Below are positions 9,139 to 18,788 of a stretch of DNA of 64,000 bases, one piece after another (position 1 is the stretch's first letter; the number at the start of each line of letters is the position of its first letter). The notes below the pieces were generated by a model, which had not been told where the DNA came from, made no database searches, and saw only the letters and a list, made by a program, of their open reading frames with translations. The translations under genes and the position numbers were made by a program. Source of the stretch: Granulosicoccus sp964390335 (GTDB lineage: Bacteria; Pseudomonadota; Gammaproteobacteria; Granulosicoccales; Granulosicoccaceae); the NCBI GenBank assembly GCA_964390335.1, contig CAYMHU010000021.1, forward strand, positions 1 through 64,000, written 5' to 3'.

Positions 9139-10173
9139 TTGAGCATAACCAAACTCGCATTAGTTGGGGCAGGCGTTATTGGTAAACGTCATCTGGATGC
9201 AATTAATGCCATCAGTGATGTAGAGCTTGTAGGTATTGTGGATGTACAAACCGACGCCAAGGCTATTGCAGAACAGTACGCTGTGCCGCAGTTCGAATCG
9301 GTAGCGCAGCTTACGCAACAGACACATCCTCACGGTATCGTTGTGGCTACACCAACAGAACATCATTTTCAACCTACCATAGATGCAATGGATGCTGGCG
9401 CGCACGTGCTGGTGGAGAAGCCGCTAATGGCGACGATGGCTGAGTGCGAAGAAACCATTGCAAAATCGAACAGTACAGGTAAGCATGTGCTGGTTGGTCA
9501 CCATCGCCGCTACTATGAGCTGGTCAATAAAGCACGTAAGATCGTTCAGCAGGGTGGTATAGGTCAACTGATCACAGTATCTGGTCAATGGAACTTACGT
9601 AAGCACAGCGCTTACTACAATCCTGATTGGCGTAAAGCATGGAAAGCTGGGCCCGTATTAACAAATTTAATTCACGATATGGATTTGTTACGTTATATCG
9701 CTGGTGATGTTGTCAGCATCACAGCCGAGGTGTCGCACGCTGTTATGGGGTATGAAAAAGAAGATGCTGCCGCGCTGGTTATGCGATTCGCGAACGGTGC
9801 GTTGGGTAGCTTTATATTATCAGACCAAGGGCATTCACCTTGGCACTGGGAAGGGGCGACAGGTGAGAATCTGATCGTACCGCGCTCTTTTCAGAATGCG
9901 TTTCAATTTGTCGGTACTGAAGGCGCATTGGAATTTCCTATTTTAAAGTTATGGAAATCAGTTTCGGGAGACAGCGACTGGACGGATGAATTGGCAGCCG
10001 ACGATCTGGGTGGTGAACTGGAAGATGCGTACATTAACCAGATCAACCATTTTGCAGATGTGATTAATGGTCGTGATGCACCTCGAATCTCGGCGCAAGA
10101 TGCCAGTGATACTCTAAAAGCCACGTTGGCTGTATTAGAAGCTGCCAAAACCGGGGCGCGAGTGGTATTGTAA
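9139..10173 (+). CDS. Gfo/Idh/MocA-family NAD(P)-dependent oxidoreductase
   Basis: A 344-residue dehydrogenase with an N-terminal Rossmann fold (LALVGAGVIGKRHLDAI) and the family signature EKPLM, with the conserved Lys in HVLVEKPLMATMAECEE. The C-terminal alpha/beta domain carries the family motif around LIHDMDLLRYIAGDV, with the usual catalytic His. The family oxidises or reduces cyclitols, sugars and related polyols. The start is TTG at 9139, preceded by TAAGG at a good distance; no ATG fits the Rossmann start. The amidohydrolase gene follows after 25 bp, so the two are probably cotranscribed. The substrate is unknown. Confidence 0.85.
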   Translation: MSITKLALVGAGVIGKRHLDAINAISDVELVGIVDVQTDAKAIAEQYAVPQFESVAQLTQQTHPHGIVVATPTEHHFQPTIDAMDAGAHVLVEKPLMATMAECEETIAKSNSTGKHVLVGHHRRYYELVNKARKIVQQGGIGQLITVSGQWNLRKHSAYYNPDWRKAWKAGPVLTNLIHDMDLLRYIAGDVVSITAEVSHAVMGYEKEDAAALVMRFANGALGSFILSDQGHSPWHWEGATGENLIVPRSFQNAFQFVGTEGALEFPILKLWKSVSGDSDWTDELAADDLGGELEDAYINQINHFADVINGRDAPRISAQDASDTLKATLAVLEAAKTGARVVL

Positions 10174-10198
10174 TCAGTCAACAATACTGGATTGACAT

Positions 10199-11035
10199 TT
10201 GAATCAGAATAAACTTCGATTATACGTTGCACAAATGTGTTCAACCAACAATCACGCTGGAAACATTGAATCGCTGAAAACGTTGGTGCAAGACGCCGCC
10301 GCCGCCAAAGCGAATATGCTTTGTTTGCCAGAAGTATCGGGTTTAACCAATTGCCGGTATTCGGAAGCTAAGAAAGTTATTGGTGAAGAGAAAGACGATC
10401 CGTATTTGTCAGCATGCCAGGAATTGGCCGCATCGCATCAGTTATGGATACACAATGGCTCTATACCCGTGCAGGATGCCGGGCAACCGTTACCGGTTAA
10501 CAGAACGCATCTTATTACACCGGACGGCACCATAGCAGCACGCTACGATAAAATTCATTTGTTTGATATTTCATTAAACGAAGCCAAGCAGGTGTTGGAA
10601 TCAAAGCGCTACGCCGGTGGTACAGAATCCATCTTGGCACAAACACCGTGGGGTCCGATGGGCTTATCGATTTGTTACGACATCCGATTTCCACATTTGT
10701 ATCGTGACTATGCGAAAGCCGGTGCAAGAATCATGTTTATACCGGCGGCATTTACCAAACCGACAGGGCGCGCGCATTGGGAGATATTACTGCGAGCGCG
10801 TGCCATAGAAAATGGGTGCTACATTGTGGCTGCTGCGCAAACCGGGAAACACGATGATGGACGTGAAACTTACGGACACTCAATGGTGGTACATCCATGG
10901 GGTGATGTGCTAATGGATTTGGGCGAAGCAGTGCAGGGTCAGCTTATTGAAATAGATTTGGCCGAGTCTGAAGCTGCAAGAAGGCAAATTCCGTCGCTGG
11001 CAAACGAACGCGAGTACTCAAGCAACGTTAGTTGA
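10199..11035 (+). CDS. Nitrilase-family (C-N hydrolase) amidohydrolase
   Basis: A 278-residue carbon-nitrogen hydrolase with the Glu-Lys-Cys triad visible as Glu in LCLPEVSGL, Lys in ARYDKIHLFDI and Cys in LSICYDIRFPHLY. The CYDIRFP block and the later RAHWEILLRARAIENGCY and YGHSMVVHPWG segments place it near the Nit1/Nit2 branch, which hydrolyses deaminated glutathione or omega-amides. N-carbamoylputrescine amidase was considered because of the polyamine genes next door, but that enzyme has a different Cys block. The start is a TTG at 10199. It follows the Gfo/Idh/MocA gene by 25 bp and overlaps the end of the converging speB-like gene by 8 bp. Confidence 0.8.
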   Translation: MNQNKLRLYVAQMCSTNNHAGNIESLKTLVQDAAAAKANMLCLPEVSGLTNCRYSEAKKVIGEEKDDPYLSACQELAASHQLWIHNGSIPVQDAGQPLPVNRTHLITPDGTIAARYDKIHLFDISLNEAKQVLESKRYAGGTESILAQTPWGPMGLSICYDIRFPHLYRDYAKAGARIMFIPAAFTKPTGRAHWEILLRARAIENGCYIVAAAQTGKHDDGRETYGHSMVVHPWGDVLMDLGEAVQGQLIEIDLAESEAARRQIPSLANEREYSSNVS

Positions 11036-11894
11036 TCGCTAAACCCATGAGCCTATACACAAGTTGCGCAGCTGTAAAATCCCATCCTGATTGATTGGGT
11101 ATAGGCGCTAACTCAACAACGTCCATGCCCACAATATTGCGCGACTTAACCGCATTTGCAACTAGATTGATGGATTGATAATACGACAATCCACCCGGAA
11201 CCGGTGTACCGGTTGCTGGCATGACTGCCGGATCTAAACCGTCCAGATCGAAACTGATATACACATTAGTGGGGAAGTCGTTGGGCAAGGCTACCTGATG
11301 AATGTTGTTGACCACCAGTTCCTCTGCATCCACGAAGAACACACGGTTGCTTGCCCGACTAAGTTGCTCTTCGCGGCACAAAGCGCGAACACCAAACTGC
11401 GCTATCCGAACACCTTCAGCTGCTAATAGATGCATAACAGATGCATGTGAATGGACTTCATCTTGGTATGCGCAACGAAGATCCGCGTGGGCGTCAATCT
11501 GTATAATGCCCAAGTCACTTGGCTGGCAATTTAGCGCTTCGATGATGCCTGACACGGCACCGTAAGTCAGGCTATGTTCACCGCCGAGCGTAACCGGTAT
11601 TTGCTTTCCTAATACTGCGTTACAGGTGCTGCTGGCAAGGCGTCGCATCACCAGTGGTAGCTCGCCGGTGCAATCTAATGCTGATTGGGTGCAGATACCG
11701 GCAAGGCAGGGTTCTTGATCTGCACAAAGTCGTTCTAATTCATTAGAAGCTGCCAGAATAGCGCTTGGTCCGTTCGCAGTTCCGCTGCCATAACTGACAG
11801 TTCGTTCCAATGGCATTGGAATAACATTAAACTTTGCTGTAGTTGGATCGCGCTCTGATGCGCTGAGTTCGCTGTCTAGAAATACCTTGCTCAT
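11028..11894 (-). CDS. speB: Agmatinase (ureohydrolase family)
   Basis: Manganese ureohydrolase of 288 residues that would split agmatine to putrescine and urea. The metal-binding signatures are in order: LGGEHSLTYG, then QIDAHADLR, then ISFDLDGLDPAVMPATGTP. Arginase is the alternative by sequence alone. Agmatinase is preferred because an arginine decarboxylase lies in the same gene set and the two polyamine enzymes directly upstream need putrescine. The start overlaps the stop of the decarboxylase gene by 4 bp, indicating translational coupling. It is the last gene of the minus-strand polyamine operon. Confidence 0.85.
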   Translation of the reverse strand: MSKVFLDSELSASERDPTTAKFNVIPMPLERTVSYGSGTANGPSAILAASNELERLCADQEPCLAGICTQSALDCTGELPLVMRRLASSTCNAVLGKQIPVTLGGEHSLTYGAVSGIIEALNCQPSDLGIIQIDAHADLRCAYQDEVHSHASVMHLLAAEGVRIAQFGVRALCREEQLSRASNRVFFVDAEELVVNNIHQVALPNDFPTNVYISFDLDGLDPAVMPATGTPVPGGLSYYQSINLVANAVKSRNIVGMDVVELAPIPNQSGWDFTAAQLVYRLMGLAIN

Positions 11895-13060
11895 GCGTGC
11901 AGCCGGGTTAAAAAATCGTGGTAGCCGAATTCGCGGATCATTTGTAGCTTATCTGTATTGGAATTCCACAGTGCAATGGCTGGCAAAGGAACACCGTTAA
12001 ATGTGTTTGTTTTTACTAAGGAATAATGCGCTTGGTCCAAAAAGGCAATCCGCTGACCCACTGCCGGTGATTCGCCGAATCGGTAGTCGCCGATAATATC
12101 TCCAGCCAAACACGATGGTCCTCCCAGTCGATACAGCGTACCTGTGTTGTGTGCTTCATGCATTAAATCCGGTCGGTATGGCGCTTCAATAACATCGGGC
12201 ATATGGCAGGTTGCCGATACATCGGTTATGGCTAAGTGCATATCGTTGTACGCTGTATCCAGAATTTCGCCCACCAAGATACCGGCATTCAATGCAACTG
12301 CTTCACCTGGTTCAAGATACACATTAATACTGTATTGCTCGCGAATGCGTTTTATAAATTGAACCAATGCACTTCGATTGTAATCAGCACGGGTAATGTG
12401 ATGACCGCCCCCGAAGTTGATCCATTTCAATTGAGGTAAAAAAGGTTCTAATGCTGACTGAATCGCGTTCCAGGTACGCTCCAAGGGTTCGAATCCTTGT
12501 TCACACAATGTGTGTAAGTGTAGACCGCTAACGCCTATTAGATCGTGTTTGCTTAACGCGGTTATGGGAATACCTAATCGTGAACAAGGCGCACAGGGAT
12601 CGTATTTTTCAACATCTGCCTCTGAATGCAACGGGTTAATGCGTAATCCAATATCCGGTGCAGATGGTGCTGCATTAATCATTGGTAGAAATCGGTTTTT
12701 TTGTGCAGCCGAGTTAAAGATAAGATGATCACTGAGCGCAATGACTTGTTGCATATCGGCCTCTTTATAGCCTGCGCAATAGGTCGTGATTTCGCCCGTG
12801 TAAAATTGTTTAGCGAGTTTTGCTTCGAAAAGCCCAGATGCACACGTGCCATGCAAGTGTTGGCTGATAAGCGGTGCCAAAGCCGGTAAGGAGAAAGCCT
12901 TCAATGCCTGTAGCATATTGGCGTCAGATTCTGCAGCAATCTGTGCCAGGATTTTAACGTTTTGCTCTATTACAGCTTCATCAATAACAAAGCAGGGCGA
13001 GGGAACCCTGCTTAAATCGAATGTCGTAAAGCGACCCGGGCCTGCCGCATGGGTCTGCAT
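11891..13060 (-). CDS. nspC: Carboxynorspermidine/carboxyspermidine decarboxylase
   Basis: Fold type III PLP decarboxylase of 389 residues (alanine racemase-like barrel). The PLP lysine is Lys54 in MLQALKAFSLP. The family blocks GTCASGLFEAKLA, INFGGGHHIT and LEPGEAVALNAG are present, as is the dimer-interface Cys in GGPSCLAGD. It removes CO2 from carboxyspermidine to give spermidine (or from carboxynorspermidine to give norspermidine). The start codon touches the stop of the dehydrogenase gene (1-bp overlap), so the two are coupled. With putrescine made locally by SpeA and SpeB, spermidine is the more likely product. Confidence 0.92.
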   Translation of the reverse strand: MQTHAAGPGRFTTFDLSRVPSPCFVIDEAVIEQNVKILAQIAAESDANMLQALKAFSLPALAPLISQHLHGTCASGLFEAKLAKQFYTGEITTYCAGYKEADMQQVIALSDHLIFNSAAQKNRFLPMINAAPSAPDIGLRINPLHSEADVEKYDPCAPCSRLGIPITALSKHDLIGVSGLHLHTLCEQGFEPLERTWNAIQSALEPFLPQLKWINFGGGHHITRADYNRSALVQFIKRIREQYSINVYLEPGEAVALNAGILVGEILDTAYNDMHLAITDVSATCHMPDVIEAPYRPDLMHEAHNTGTLYRLGGPSCLAGDIIGDYRFGESPAVGQRIAFLDQAHYSLVKTNTFNGVPLPAIALWNSNTDKLQMIREFGYHDFLTRLHA

Positions 13061-14271
13061 TAAAAATTCACTGCCTGATCAAGTTCATCAACCTGCCATG
13101 GCAGACCATGCTGATTCAGCATGACCATAAAATCATCCGGGTCGAGTTGTTCGGTATTCCACACACCGGGTTCGCGCCAGTTTCCTTTTAGTACTTGAGC
13201 TGCACCAATCATTGCCGGTACACCGGTTGTATAGGCAACGGCCTGGCTGCCCACTTCTTCGTAGCAGGTTTCGTGGTCACAAATATTATAGATGTAGTAG
13301 GTTTTCTCAATGCCGTCTTTCATGCCAGTGGCAATGTCGCCGATGCAGGTTTTGCCTTTTGTGAGTTCGCCCAGTTCGCCAGGGTCGGGCAGTACCGACT
13401 TTAAAAACTGTAACGGAATGATTTCCATACCGTTGTGTGTAACCGGCTCTATACTGGTCATGCCAATATTTTGTAGTACTGTTACGTGGTTAATATAGGC
13501 ATCACCAAAGGTCATCCAAAAACGCGCACGTTGTATTTCAGGGAAGTGTGTAGTCAGGCTTTCAAGTTCCTCGTGATACATAAGGTACATATTTTTAACG
13601 CCAACTTCCGGGAAATCAAACGCTACCTTGTGTGTCATGGCAGGGCTTGTAACCCACTGTTTATTTTCCCAATGGCGGGCATCTTGTGTCACTTCTCGAA
13701 TATTGATTTCAGGATTAAAATTGGTGGCAAACGGCTTGCCGTTATCACCGCCGTTGCAATCGAGTATGTCAATATATTGAATTGAATCCAGTTTGTGTTT
13801 ACGTAGCCAAGTGGCGTATATGCTGGTGACACCTGGGTCGAATCCAGAACCTAAAATTGCCGTGAGTCCTGCGGCTTTGAATTTGTCCTGATAAGCCCAT
13901 TGCCATGAATATTCAAATTCTGCCTTGTCGGGTGGTTCGTAATTTGCGGTATCTAAATAATGAATACCCGCCTCAAGGCATGCATCCATTAATGCCAGAT
14001 CTTGATACGGGAGTGCTAAATTAACTAAAAGCTGCGCCCCGGTTTGTCGAATGAGCGCAACCGTTGCAGCTACATCCATTGCATCGAGCTCGGCTGTGTC
14101 AATAGTGATGCCGGTACGTTGCTTAACAGACGCCGCAATTTCATCGCACTTAATTTTTCGGCGGCTGGCAAGTGTAATATGCTGGAATAAATCGCTCTTC
14201 ATTGCCATTTTGTGCACACCAACAGAGCCGACTCCACCGGCTCCTACCACCAATACGTTGTTCATTGACAA
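13060..14271 (-). CDS. Carboxy(nor)spermidine dehydrogenase, saccharopine dehydrogenase family
   Basis: A 403-residue NADPH-dependent enzyme of the saccharopine dehydrogenase family with an N-terminal Rossmann motif VLVVGAGGVGSVGVHKMA. It reductively condenses aspartate semialdehyde with putrescine to carboxyspermidine (or with diaminopropane to carboxynorspermidine). Length and the blocks LGSGFDPGVTSIYATWLRK and GKTCIGDIATG fit carboxynorspermidine dehydrogenase rather than lysine-pathway saccharopine dehydrogenase. Position directly before the nspC-type gene, with a 1-bp overlap, supports this. The arginine decarboxylase gene ends 80 bp upstream. Confidence 0.9.
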   Translation of the reverse strand: MSMNNVLVVGAGGVGSVGVHKMAMKSDLFQHITLASRRKIKCDEIAASVKQRTGITIDTAELDAMDVAATVALIRQTGAQLLVNLALPYQDLALMDACLEAGIHYLDTANYEPPDKAEFEYSWQWAYQDKFKAAGLTAILGSGFDPGVTSIYATWLRKHKLDSIQYIDILDCNGGDNGKPFATNFNPEINIREVTQDARHWENKQWVTSPAMTHKVAFDFPEVGVKNMYLMYHEELESLTTHFPEIQRARFWMTFGDAYINHVTVLQNIGMTSIEPVTHNGMEIIPLQFLKSVLPDPGELGELTKGKTCIGDIATGMKDGIEKTYYIYNICDHETCYEEVGSQAVAYTTGVPAMIGAAQVLKGNWREPGVWNTEQLDPDDFMVMLNQHGLPWQVDELDQAVNF

Positions 14272-14351
14272 GTCTCTACTCAGTTTTCAAAAAATTAAAA
14301 CGATGCCTCACTAAGTTTTTTGCTTTCTAATCAGTGATTATTTGGCCAGCG

Positions 14352-16241
14352 TTAAAAGTCTACGGTCTCATAATAAGTGTACCCACTGAGTTGGTTTTTA
14401 TAGTCAGCAATGAGCTTTTTACGCTGTGCCGTACTGATTTTACCAATGTCAACTGCGTTCTCCACGATTACTTTAAATTCATCCATGCATTTGCGGGGAT
14501 CGTATTCACAATAGGACAGTACATCAGAAATTGTGTCACCTTCAACTTCATGCAGTAGTTTAAACCCCCCGGTGCCGTCAAAATCGATGGTGACAACGTT
14601 AGTATCCCCAAACAGGTTATGTAAGTCGCCCAGTGTCTCCTGATAGGCACCGATAAAAAATACACCTAAATAGTAGTTGGCATCGTCGCTAAGCTCATGC
14701 AGCGGCAGCGCATTTTTTTCTCCACTGCTAGTGATAAAGTTGTCGATTTTACCATCCGAATCGCACGTAATATCGGACAGAATTGCCAAGCGGTTTGGTG
14801 GCTCGTGATGTCGGTGTATGGGTGCGATTGGATGCAGTTGATCGATTGCCCAAACATCAGGTAAGGATTGGAATAGCGAGAAGTTACAATGATAGATATC
14901 TACGAGTTCATTGAGCTTCTCTTGCACATCATCTGAATGATCAGAGGTTTGTTGAGCTACCTTTTTTATTAGCGTTGAAATGTGCAAATGAATTTGCTCT
15001 GCTCGCGCCATTTCGCGAATAGTGATATTGCCGATGCTGAATAAATTGCGTAACTCGTCGCGATAGTATCGAGCATCGTTAATACACTCTTGTAATCGTT
15101 CTACCGATAGGTACTCTTTAATGGCCACCAAATCGGATAAGTGTTGGTGATCAGTGTCGAGTATCTCCGGCAAGGCGGTGTTTTCATAGCTGGTTGCTTC
15201 CAGCACGTTAAACACCATAAACGAAGAATGTGCAACGATGGCTCTTCCGCTTTCGGTAATCAAAGTAGGATGGTCGAGCGCTGCTTCGTTCATTGAATGA
15301 CAAACCGCTTCTACAACACTGGTACAATATTCTTCTATGGTGTAATTAGTTGAATTTTCTGAACTGGATTTTTGGCCAGTGTAGTCAATACCAAGGCCAC
15401 CCCCTAAATCCAGATATTGCAATGGCACACCCTCATTTTTCAACGATGCCCAAACTCGGCAGGCTTCCGACACAGAGCGACGAATATCATTGACATTTGG
15501 AATTTGCGACCCAAGGTGTGAGTGTTGCAGTTGCAGGCAATGCAGAAGACCTTTTGACTTTAATCGATCGATGACTTTCACAATATGATTAATCGTCAAA
15601 CCAAAACTTGAACGGTCACCAGAACTGGATGCCCAGTTGCCACTAACACGGTTGCTTAGTTTTATTCTGACACCTAGAACTGGTTCAATGCCAATACGTT
15701 CGCTAACTGACAACACAAGATCAAGTTCACTTAAACTTTCTAGTACAATAATAGTATTGAATCCGAGTCTTCTGGATTGAATTGCCAGCTCTATAAATTC
15801 AGCATCCTTTACGCCGTTACAAACAATTAACGCCTCGGCTGACAAATTGTGGCTCAGTGCCACCACCAGTTCTGGTTTTGAACCAGCCTCCAATCCAAAA
15901 TGGTACGGCGCGCCGTATTTCGTTATTCGGTCAACTACTTGAGCTTGTTGGTTCACTTTTATTGGAAATACCCCCCGATACTGGCCTTGATAGTCATTGC
16001 TTTTTATTGCAGCCGCAAAACATTCGTTCAAGTGCTCGATTGAGTGACGCAAATAGGAAGCCACACGTAACAGCACCGGTGTTGTGATACCACGCGCTTC
16101 AAGATCGGCAATAATACTCGGCAACGATACCGGGGTATCGTTTTTTAGTAATGGGTTGAGTAGCGCCAAGTCTCCATTTTCCTGTATCTGCAAATAGTCA
16201 TTTCCCCACTGACTAACGCCGTACGGATCAGATATGTTCAT
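14352..16241 (-). CDS. speA: Biosynthetic arginine decarboxylase
   Basis: Fold type III PLP decarboxylase of 629 residues, the usual SpeA length, converting arginine to agmatine. The PLP lysine is Lys95 in GVFPIKVNQQAQVV. Other family blocks are GLEAGSKPELV, LQLQHSHLGSQIPN, YLDLGGGLGIDY and the ESGRAIVAHSS phosphate-binding segment. It is first in a minus-strand set with carboxyspermidine dehydrogenase, carboxyspermidine decarboxylase and agmatinase, giving a full arginine to agmatine to putrescine to spermidine route. The 80-bp gap before the next gene could allow separate control. Confidence 0.95.
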   Translation of the reverse strand: MNISDPYGVSQWGNDYLQIQENGDLALLNPLLKNDTPVSLPSIIADLEARGITTPVLLRVASYLRHSIEHLNECFAAAIKSNDYQGQYRGVFPIKVNQQAQVVDRITKYGAPYHFGLEAGSKPELVVALSHNLSAEALIVCNGVKDAEFIELAIQSRRLGFNTIIVLESLSELDLVLSVSERIGIEPVLGVRIKLSNRVSGNWASSSGDRSSFGLTINHIVKVIDRLKSKGLLHCLQLQHSHLGSQIPNVNDIRRSVSEACRVWASLKNEGVPLQYLDLGGGLGIDYTGQKSSSENSTNYTIEEYCTSVVEAVCHSMNEAALDHPTLITESGRAIVAHSSFMVFNVLEATSYENTALPEILDTDHQHLSDLVAIKEYLSVERLQECINDARYYRDELRNLFSIGNITIREMARAEQIHLHISTLIKKVAQQTSDHSDDVQEKLNELVDIYHCNFSLFQSLPDVWAIDQLHPIAPIHRHHEPPNRLAILSDITCDSDGKIDNFITSSGEKNALPLHELSDDANYYLGVFFIGAYQETLGDLHNLFGDTNVVTIDFDGTGGFKLLHEVEGDTISDVLSYCEYDPRKCMDEFKVIVENAVDIGKISTAQRKKLIADYKNQLSGYTYYETVDF

Positions 16242-16475
16242 ACATTCGTCGCCTGTGTAGCCCCAAAGATAAGAGGCTGTCGCTGTTCATAAATCGGATG
16301 TTCGGTTGCCATCAGTCCTTGGTAAATTTTTTGCGATTTTTACTGTGTGGCGTAGTTTAAAGCAACTGGCGATTCGTGACACAATTGTCCACAAGTGCTT
16401 ATCCTAATTGGGTTGGATTTAGCAGTTTTCACTACATAATGGTCGTATCGAGAATCAGTCTATGCCGAGCGACTC

Positions 16476-17468
16476 ATGGCCCTATTAAGAAAGTCCCTGT
16501 TACTGTCGGTTCTTTTACCTTTGATCTCGTGTAGTGGAGAAGGGCCAGAGCTGATTTTGCGATCGGACAATAGCCCTGCGGCCAATACCAACGCGAACAT
16601 CGTAACGGTGTCGGAGCAGCAACAGCAGCAGTATGATCCAATGACAAACGTTGTTGATCCAGTACTGGATCCAATCAGCGATGCCGAACCCGTTGCGGAT
16701 GCTGAACCGATTGCGCCTGAGTGGTTAGCTATTCCGCGAATCAATCGAATCAATGCACCGAAAATTGATGGAGTTGCTATTGACTATATTGAGGGCACTA
16801 CTGAGCTTGCTGGAGAATGGCAGAATGCGGTGCAAATCGACAACGCAGGTGCGCTGTTAGGCATAAACAATTTCATGTTCGGTAATGCAGGACAGTTGTT
16901 GGATAACAGCACACATCATTGGGCAGCAATGCATGACGGTGTTTATTTTTATCTATTGGTCATTTCTGACGATGCAGGGCTCCACTGGCAGGATAACAAT
17001 GAAACCCGAAAACCATGGAAGGATGATACGGTGGAGTTATATTTTGATGGCAATCACAGTCGCTTAACAACCTATGACGGTGTGGATGATTTTCATTTTC
17101 TAGTTAATTTGCAATCCAGTACCGGCGAGAACAATAACACTTGGCGATCAAACCGTCGCTTTTTTAATACCGACGAGTCAGCCCCAATCCCCGCCGATTT
17201 CATTTTTTCTACAGGAATTAGAAAAGGACCCCTTAGTGCCGAGCCGAACAGGGGCCGAAAAGATATTTACGAGGTTCGGATAAAGATTTCTGAGCTTAAC
17301 ATTGAGCTGGGCAAACCGTTTGGTTTTGAAATTCAATTAAATGATGATGATGATGGCGGTAACCGCGATGCGAAATGGGCATGGGCACATCCTGTCGGGC
17401 TGGATTCGATTAACGACTTTACGTGGCAAAATCCGAGCTATATGAATTCGGTTGTCTTGCAGCCCTAG
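16476..17468 (+). CDS. Lipoprotein with CBM9/DOMON-like domain
   Basis: A 330-residue predicted lipoprotein. The signal peptide MALLRKSLLLSVLLPLISC ends in lipobox LISC, and Ser follows the Cys, which favours outer-membrane sorting. Residues about 25-85 are a low-complexity linker containing a run of Gln (EQQQQQYD) encoded by a CAG/CAA-rich stretch near 16615, then repeated acidic blocks ISDAEPVADAEPIAP. The C-terminal 220 residues resemble the carbohydrate-binding family 9 / DOMON sandwich seen in sugar-sensing or glycan-binding proteins (DGVYFYLLVISDDAG, DDTVELYFDGNHS, KWAWAHPVG). Role is probably ligand binding at the cell surface. It is alone on its strand between speA and a 399-bp intergenic stretch. 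Confidence 0.7.
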   Translation: MALLRKSLLLSVLLPLISCSGEGPELILRSDNSPAANTNANIVTVSEQQQQQYDPMTNVVDPVLDPISDAEPVADAEPIAPEWLAIPRINRINAPKIDGVAIDYIEGTTELAGEWQNAVQIDNAGALLGINNFMFGNAGQLLDNSTHHWAAMHDGVYFYLLVISDDAGLHWQDNNETRKPWKDDTVELYFDGNHSRLTTYDGVDDFHFLVNLQSSTGENNNTWRSNRRFFNTDESAPIPADFIFSTGIRKGPLSAEPNRGRKDIYEVRIKISELNIELGKPFGFEIQLNDDDDGGNRDAKWAWAHPVGLDSINDFTWQNPSYMNSVVLQP

Positions 17469-17867
17469 CGAGTTAAGGATTAGATCAGACCTAGAACACT
17501 CCCAGCGACCAAAACCATCTTCCCTATACTAAAGGCTAGCGTTATTGAACTGTTCAACATGAGCTGATGAATTCAATAAAAATTGGCTGTTGAGGTTAAA
17601 TTTTAACTGTCAATAATCTGCGCCCATCTTCGCCATAACCCGAATTATCTATATATGTAGATTAAAAAGGCAGCTCTTGCGTTACGTTTCGCTGAGGCAG
17701 GCGTAGGTCATACATAAGGATGATCAGAATTTGGTTTGTTGAGCCAATTTAATGGAAGGTTACGGTGTTACAGGTATCGAATAATTCGATTGTAAATACA
17801 TCTGGATTGCAGTAGCTTAAGTGTCCGTTCTACAAACGTCTTAACCGATTTATCGAGGATTCGATGC
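17469..17867. other. Intergenic region without a gene (399 bp)
   Basis: No convincing reading frame or RNA gene is seen. It is AT-rich and holds two small palindromes: GTTAAA-T-TTTAAC at 17595-17607 and ATCGAAT-A-ATTCGAT at 17776-17790, the second about 80 bp before the methyltransferase start. Either could be an operator; neither was matched to a known regulator. Confidence 0.4.
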
Positions 17868-18752
17868 ATGTCAGATAATACAGTGCTCGATCGACAGGAT
17901 GTCGCAGCGAAAAAAAATACCGTAAAAATACCTCGCGATAATGTGGCGGTCTATGACCCCAGTATCGATGTTCCAAGTGTTGACGCGCCTGCGCAAGATC
18001 GTTCGCCGTATCTTGTAAAACGACTGTTGGAAACAAACGAGAGAAATCTATTTAATCACGTAAAGTTTAATTTGGTTAAGCAACAAATTGATGCGTTAAG
18101 AATTGCCACACCTAAGGTTTTGGATATCGGTTGCGGTTTGCAAGTGGCTCACTCCTACCTAAGCGATTTAAATCTGGAATGCCAATACTTTGGAGTTGAC
18201 TACGAACCCAATTTTTCACCAGGAGCCGTGGTTGATTTATTAAACATTGATGCTAATCCACCCGAACTGCCATGGGCGCCAGACGTTGTACTTATGTTGG
18301 ACGTACTTGAGCATTTGCATGAAGATATAACAGAGCTTGATAAAATTGTTGCAAGTATAAAAAATAATGTATGCGCACCGGAAAGCATTATGATTTTTAC
18401 ATTACCCCAAATGTATCGCTTAGATCGTTTTAAATTATCGCATTTGCATTACCCTGAACATAAAATTCGTTTAACTCAGCAGGAATGGGTGCAGGTGATT
18501 GAGCCACATTTTGAAATCGAATCAGTTAGGGGTTTTGGCTATTTATCCGTAATTCCGTATTTACCAATGGCCAGTAAGCGCTATACGCCGGACAATCGCT
18601 TAGGAAAGCTGTTCAACTATTTGCGTGGCCATTTTTTCGAGTGGGGACCGTTTAAACCGATCGATCTTTGGCTCTCCAAAATGCTGGGTGGCATACCCGG
18701 TATAAAACAGTTTTCGAACGACATCAATATCGTGGCGCGACCACGAAAATAG
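17868..18752 (+). CDS. Class I SAM-dependent methyltransferase
   Basis: A 294-residue Rossmann methyltransferase. Motif I is VLDIGCGLQVAHSYL, the acidic end of beta-2 is FGVDYEP, and motif IV is VVLMLDVLEHLHED, all typical of the methyltransf_11/23 group. It has no signal peptide. The C-terminal third is Leu/Tyr-rich with YLPMASKRY and FEWGPFKPIDLWL, possibly membrane-associated. The ATG at 17868 follows GAGGA. The next gene, 36 bp downstream, encodes a protein of the SAH-hydrolase fold, an association that suggests handling of the methylation by-product or a shared pathway. The acceptor substrate is unknown. Confidence 0.8.
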   Translation: MSDNTVLDRQDVAAKKNTVKIPRDNVAVYDPSIDVPSVDAPAQDRSPYLVKRLLETNERNLFNHVKFNLVKQQIDALRIATPKVLDIGCGLQVAHSYLSDLNLECQYFGVDYEPNFSPGAVVDLLNIDANPPELPWAPDVVLMLDVLEHLHEDITELDKIVASIKNNVCAPESIMIFTLPQMYRLDRFKLSHLHYPEHKIRLTQQEWVQVIEPHFEIESVRGFGYLSVIPYLPMASKRYTPDNRLGKLFNYLRGHFFEWGPFKPIDLWLSKMLGGIPGIKQFSNDINIVARPRK

Positions 18753-18788
18753 CCTTCGAAGTGCATTTAAAGGCACTGTTGTAAACAC

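Noticed and set aside
10199..11035. N-carbamoylputrescine amidase as a polyamine enzyme
   Set aside because: The Cys block CYDIRFPHLY is of the Nit1/Nit2 type, and agmatinase already gives putrescine directly.
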